Below are positions 6,397 through 6,573 of a stretch of DNA of 6,573 nucleotides, one piece after another. How positions within the stretch are numbered: the stretch's first letter is position 1; every line of letters starts with the position of its first letter. The notes under the pieces were generated by a model. The model saw only the letters and a program-made list of their open reading frames with translations, was not told the DNA's origin and did not search any database. Both the position numbers and the translations under genes were made by a program. Source of the DNA: Coriobacteriia bacterium (GTDB taxonomy: Bacteria; Actinomycetota; Coriobacteriia; WRKU01; WQUG01); contig WREJ01000066.1 of assembly GCA_009779395.1 (NCBI GenBank), positions 1-6,573 on the forward strand. The letters run 5' to 3'.

Positions 6397-6417
6397 AAGA
6401 GGGGCAGGCGCCTTTTT
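6335..6417 (+). terminator. Candidate intrinsic terminator or attenuator stem
   Basis: GAGGCGTCTACCCCTCTT (6335-6352) can pair with AAGAGGGGCAGGCGCCTT (6397-6414), giving a GC-rich stem closing a 44-nt loop and running into TTTTT (6413-6417). The U-tract is short and part of it is paired, so strength is doubtful. A second T5 tract follows at 6427-6431. It may end the recO operon, or act as a regulated attenuator of the next gene. Confidence 0.45.
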
Positions 6418-6465
6418 GCATGAGGGTTTTTCTGCCATCGTACGCTACGGGGAGAGAAACCACCA

Positions 6466-6573
6466 ATGACAGAATTCGAAGCTCTTGTCTTTGAGCACAT
6501 TAAAACAGATTCTAATGGCTGTCCAAGTTACCTGCACAAGCGCATCGACCGCCTTGCTTTGGCAGCTATGCCA
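6466..6573 (+). CDS. Unidentified protein, N-terminal 36 residues (3' end outside window)
   Basis: ATG 6466 opens a frame that stays open to the end of the window (36 codons). GGGGAG at 6449-6454, 11 nt upstream, is an acceptable though somewhat distant ribosome binding site. The visible part begins MTEFEALVFEHIKTDSNG and continues with CPSYLHKRIDRLALAAMP; it is soluble-looking with no signal peptide or membrane segment. It does not resemble the start of GlyQ or GlyS, which follow recO in many Gram-positives. I do not recognise the family. It follows the structured region and is not close-packed with recO (268-nt gap), so it is probably transcribed or regulated separately. Confidence 0.6.
   Translation, partial: MTEFEALVFEHIKTDSNGCPSYLHKRIDRLALAAMP

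Larger units (their letters stand above)
6256..6417 (+). promoter_or_regulatory. Candidate structured 5' leader with mutually crossing helices
   Basis: Two long helices can form in this region. Helix A pairs 6256-6272 with 6380-6396 (17 of 17). Helix B pairs 6335-6352 with 6397-6414 (17 of 18 counting two G-U pairs; only A6344-C6405 fails). They are in pseudoknot order, and their 3' arms abut exactly at 6396/6397. A third local hairpin pairs GCAAAGAGG (6394-6402) with CCTTTTTGC (6411-6419) and excludes B. The region ends 48 nt before the start of a new gene, as expected for a leader that controls it. I looked for T-box (UGGNACCGCG), TPP, FMN, cobalamin, glycine, purine and lysine signatures and saw none. 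A promoter should lie between 6198 and 6256 if the leader has its own transcript. The region is AT-rich there, but no convincing -35/-10 pair stands out; TTGTGT (6206) and TAAATG (6229) with a 17-nt spacer is a weak candidate. Confidence 0.5.

Noticed and set aside
6256..6417. T-box leader or known riboswitch
   Set aside because: No UGGNACCGCG T-box element, specifier-stem motifs or recognisable aptamer core was found. Kept as an unclassified candidate only.
6179..6466. Minus-strand open frame of 95 codons across the recO-downstream gap
   Set aside because: It runs through both inverted-repeat arms and the candidate terminator, has no recognisable domain, and has no convincing ribosome binding site. 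The structured-RNA reading explains the region better.

Overview
This window is the distal part of a tightly packed, single-direction housekeeping operon, followed by an unusual regulatory-looking intergenic region and the first codons of a further gene. The order is dnaJ (3' end) - rsmE - mtaB - phoH - ybeY - dgkA - era - recO. GC content is intermediate by eye. Several starts are GTG, and Era has the N-terminal FRSGF...GRPN signature common in actinobacterial Era proteins. The order dnaJ-rsmE-mtaB-phoH-ybeY-dgkA-era-recO, with no prmA before rsmE and no cdd between dgkA and era, fits a Gram-positive lineage. I favour an actinomycetote of the Coriobacteriia type with moderate GC. That placement is inference from gene order and motifs, not from a search.

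Layout: 1-423 is the C-terminal substrate-binding part of DnaJ. 443-1285 is the 16S rRNA m3U1498 methyltransferase RsmE, and 1288-2652 the tRNA methylthiotransferase MtaB. 2649-3710 is the PhoH-family ATPase, apparently initiated at a rare AUA codon that overlaps the mtaB stop. 3694-4197 is the endoribonuclease YbeY, 4190-4555 a small DgkA-type lipid kinase, 4549-5466 the GTPase Era, and 5475-6197 the recombination mediator RecO. Junctions are either overlaps (4, 17, 8 and 7 nt) or gaps of 2-19 nt, so the genes are probably co-transcribed and partly translationally coupled.

The theme is RNA and ribosome quality control. RsmE and MtaB modify rRNA and tRNA; YbeY, PhoH and Era act on 16S rRNA maturation and 30S assembly. 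DnaJ (protein folding), undecaprenol/diacylglycerol kinase (envelope lipid recycling) and RecO (DNA repair) share the transcript.

The 268-nt gap after recO (6198-6465) is the most interesting part. It contains a perfect 17-bp inverted repeat whose arms are 107 nt apart. It also contains a second, nearly perfect 18-nt complementary pair whose arms cross the first pair and end in a short U-tract. This looks like a switchable RNA leader or attenuator for the gene starting at 6466, but a small inverted-repeat element or an invertible segment is also possible. I could not match it to a known riboswitch or T-box class. The gene starting at 6466 runs off the window after 36 codons and is unrecognised.
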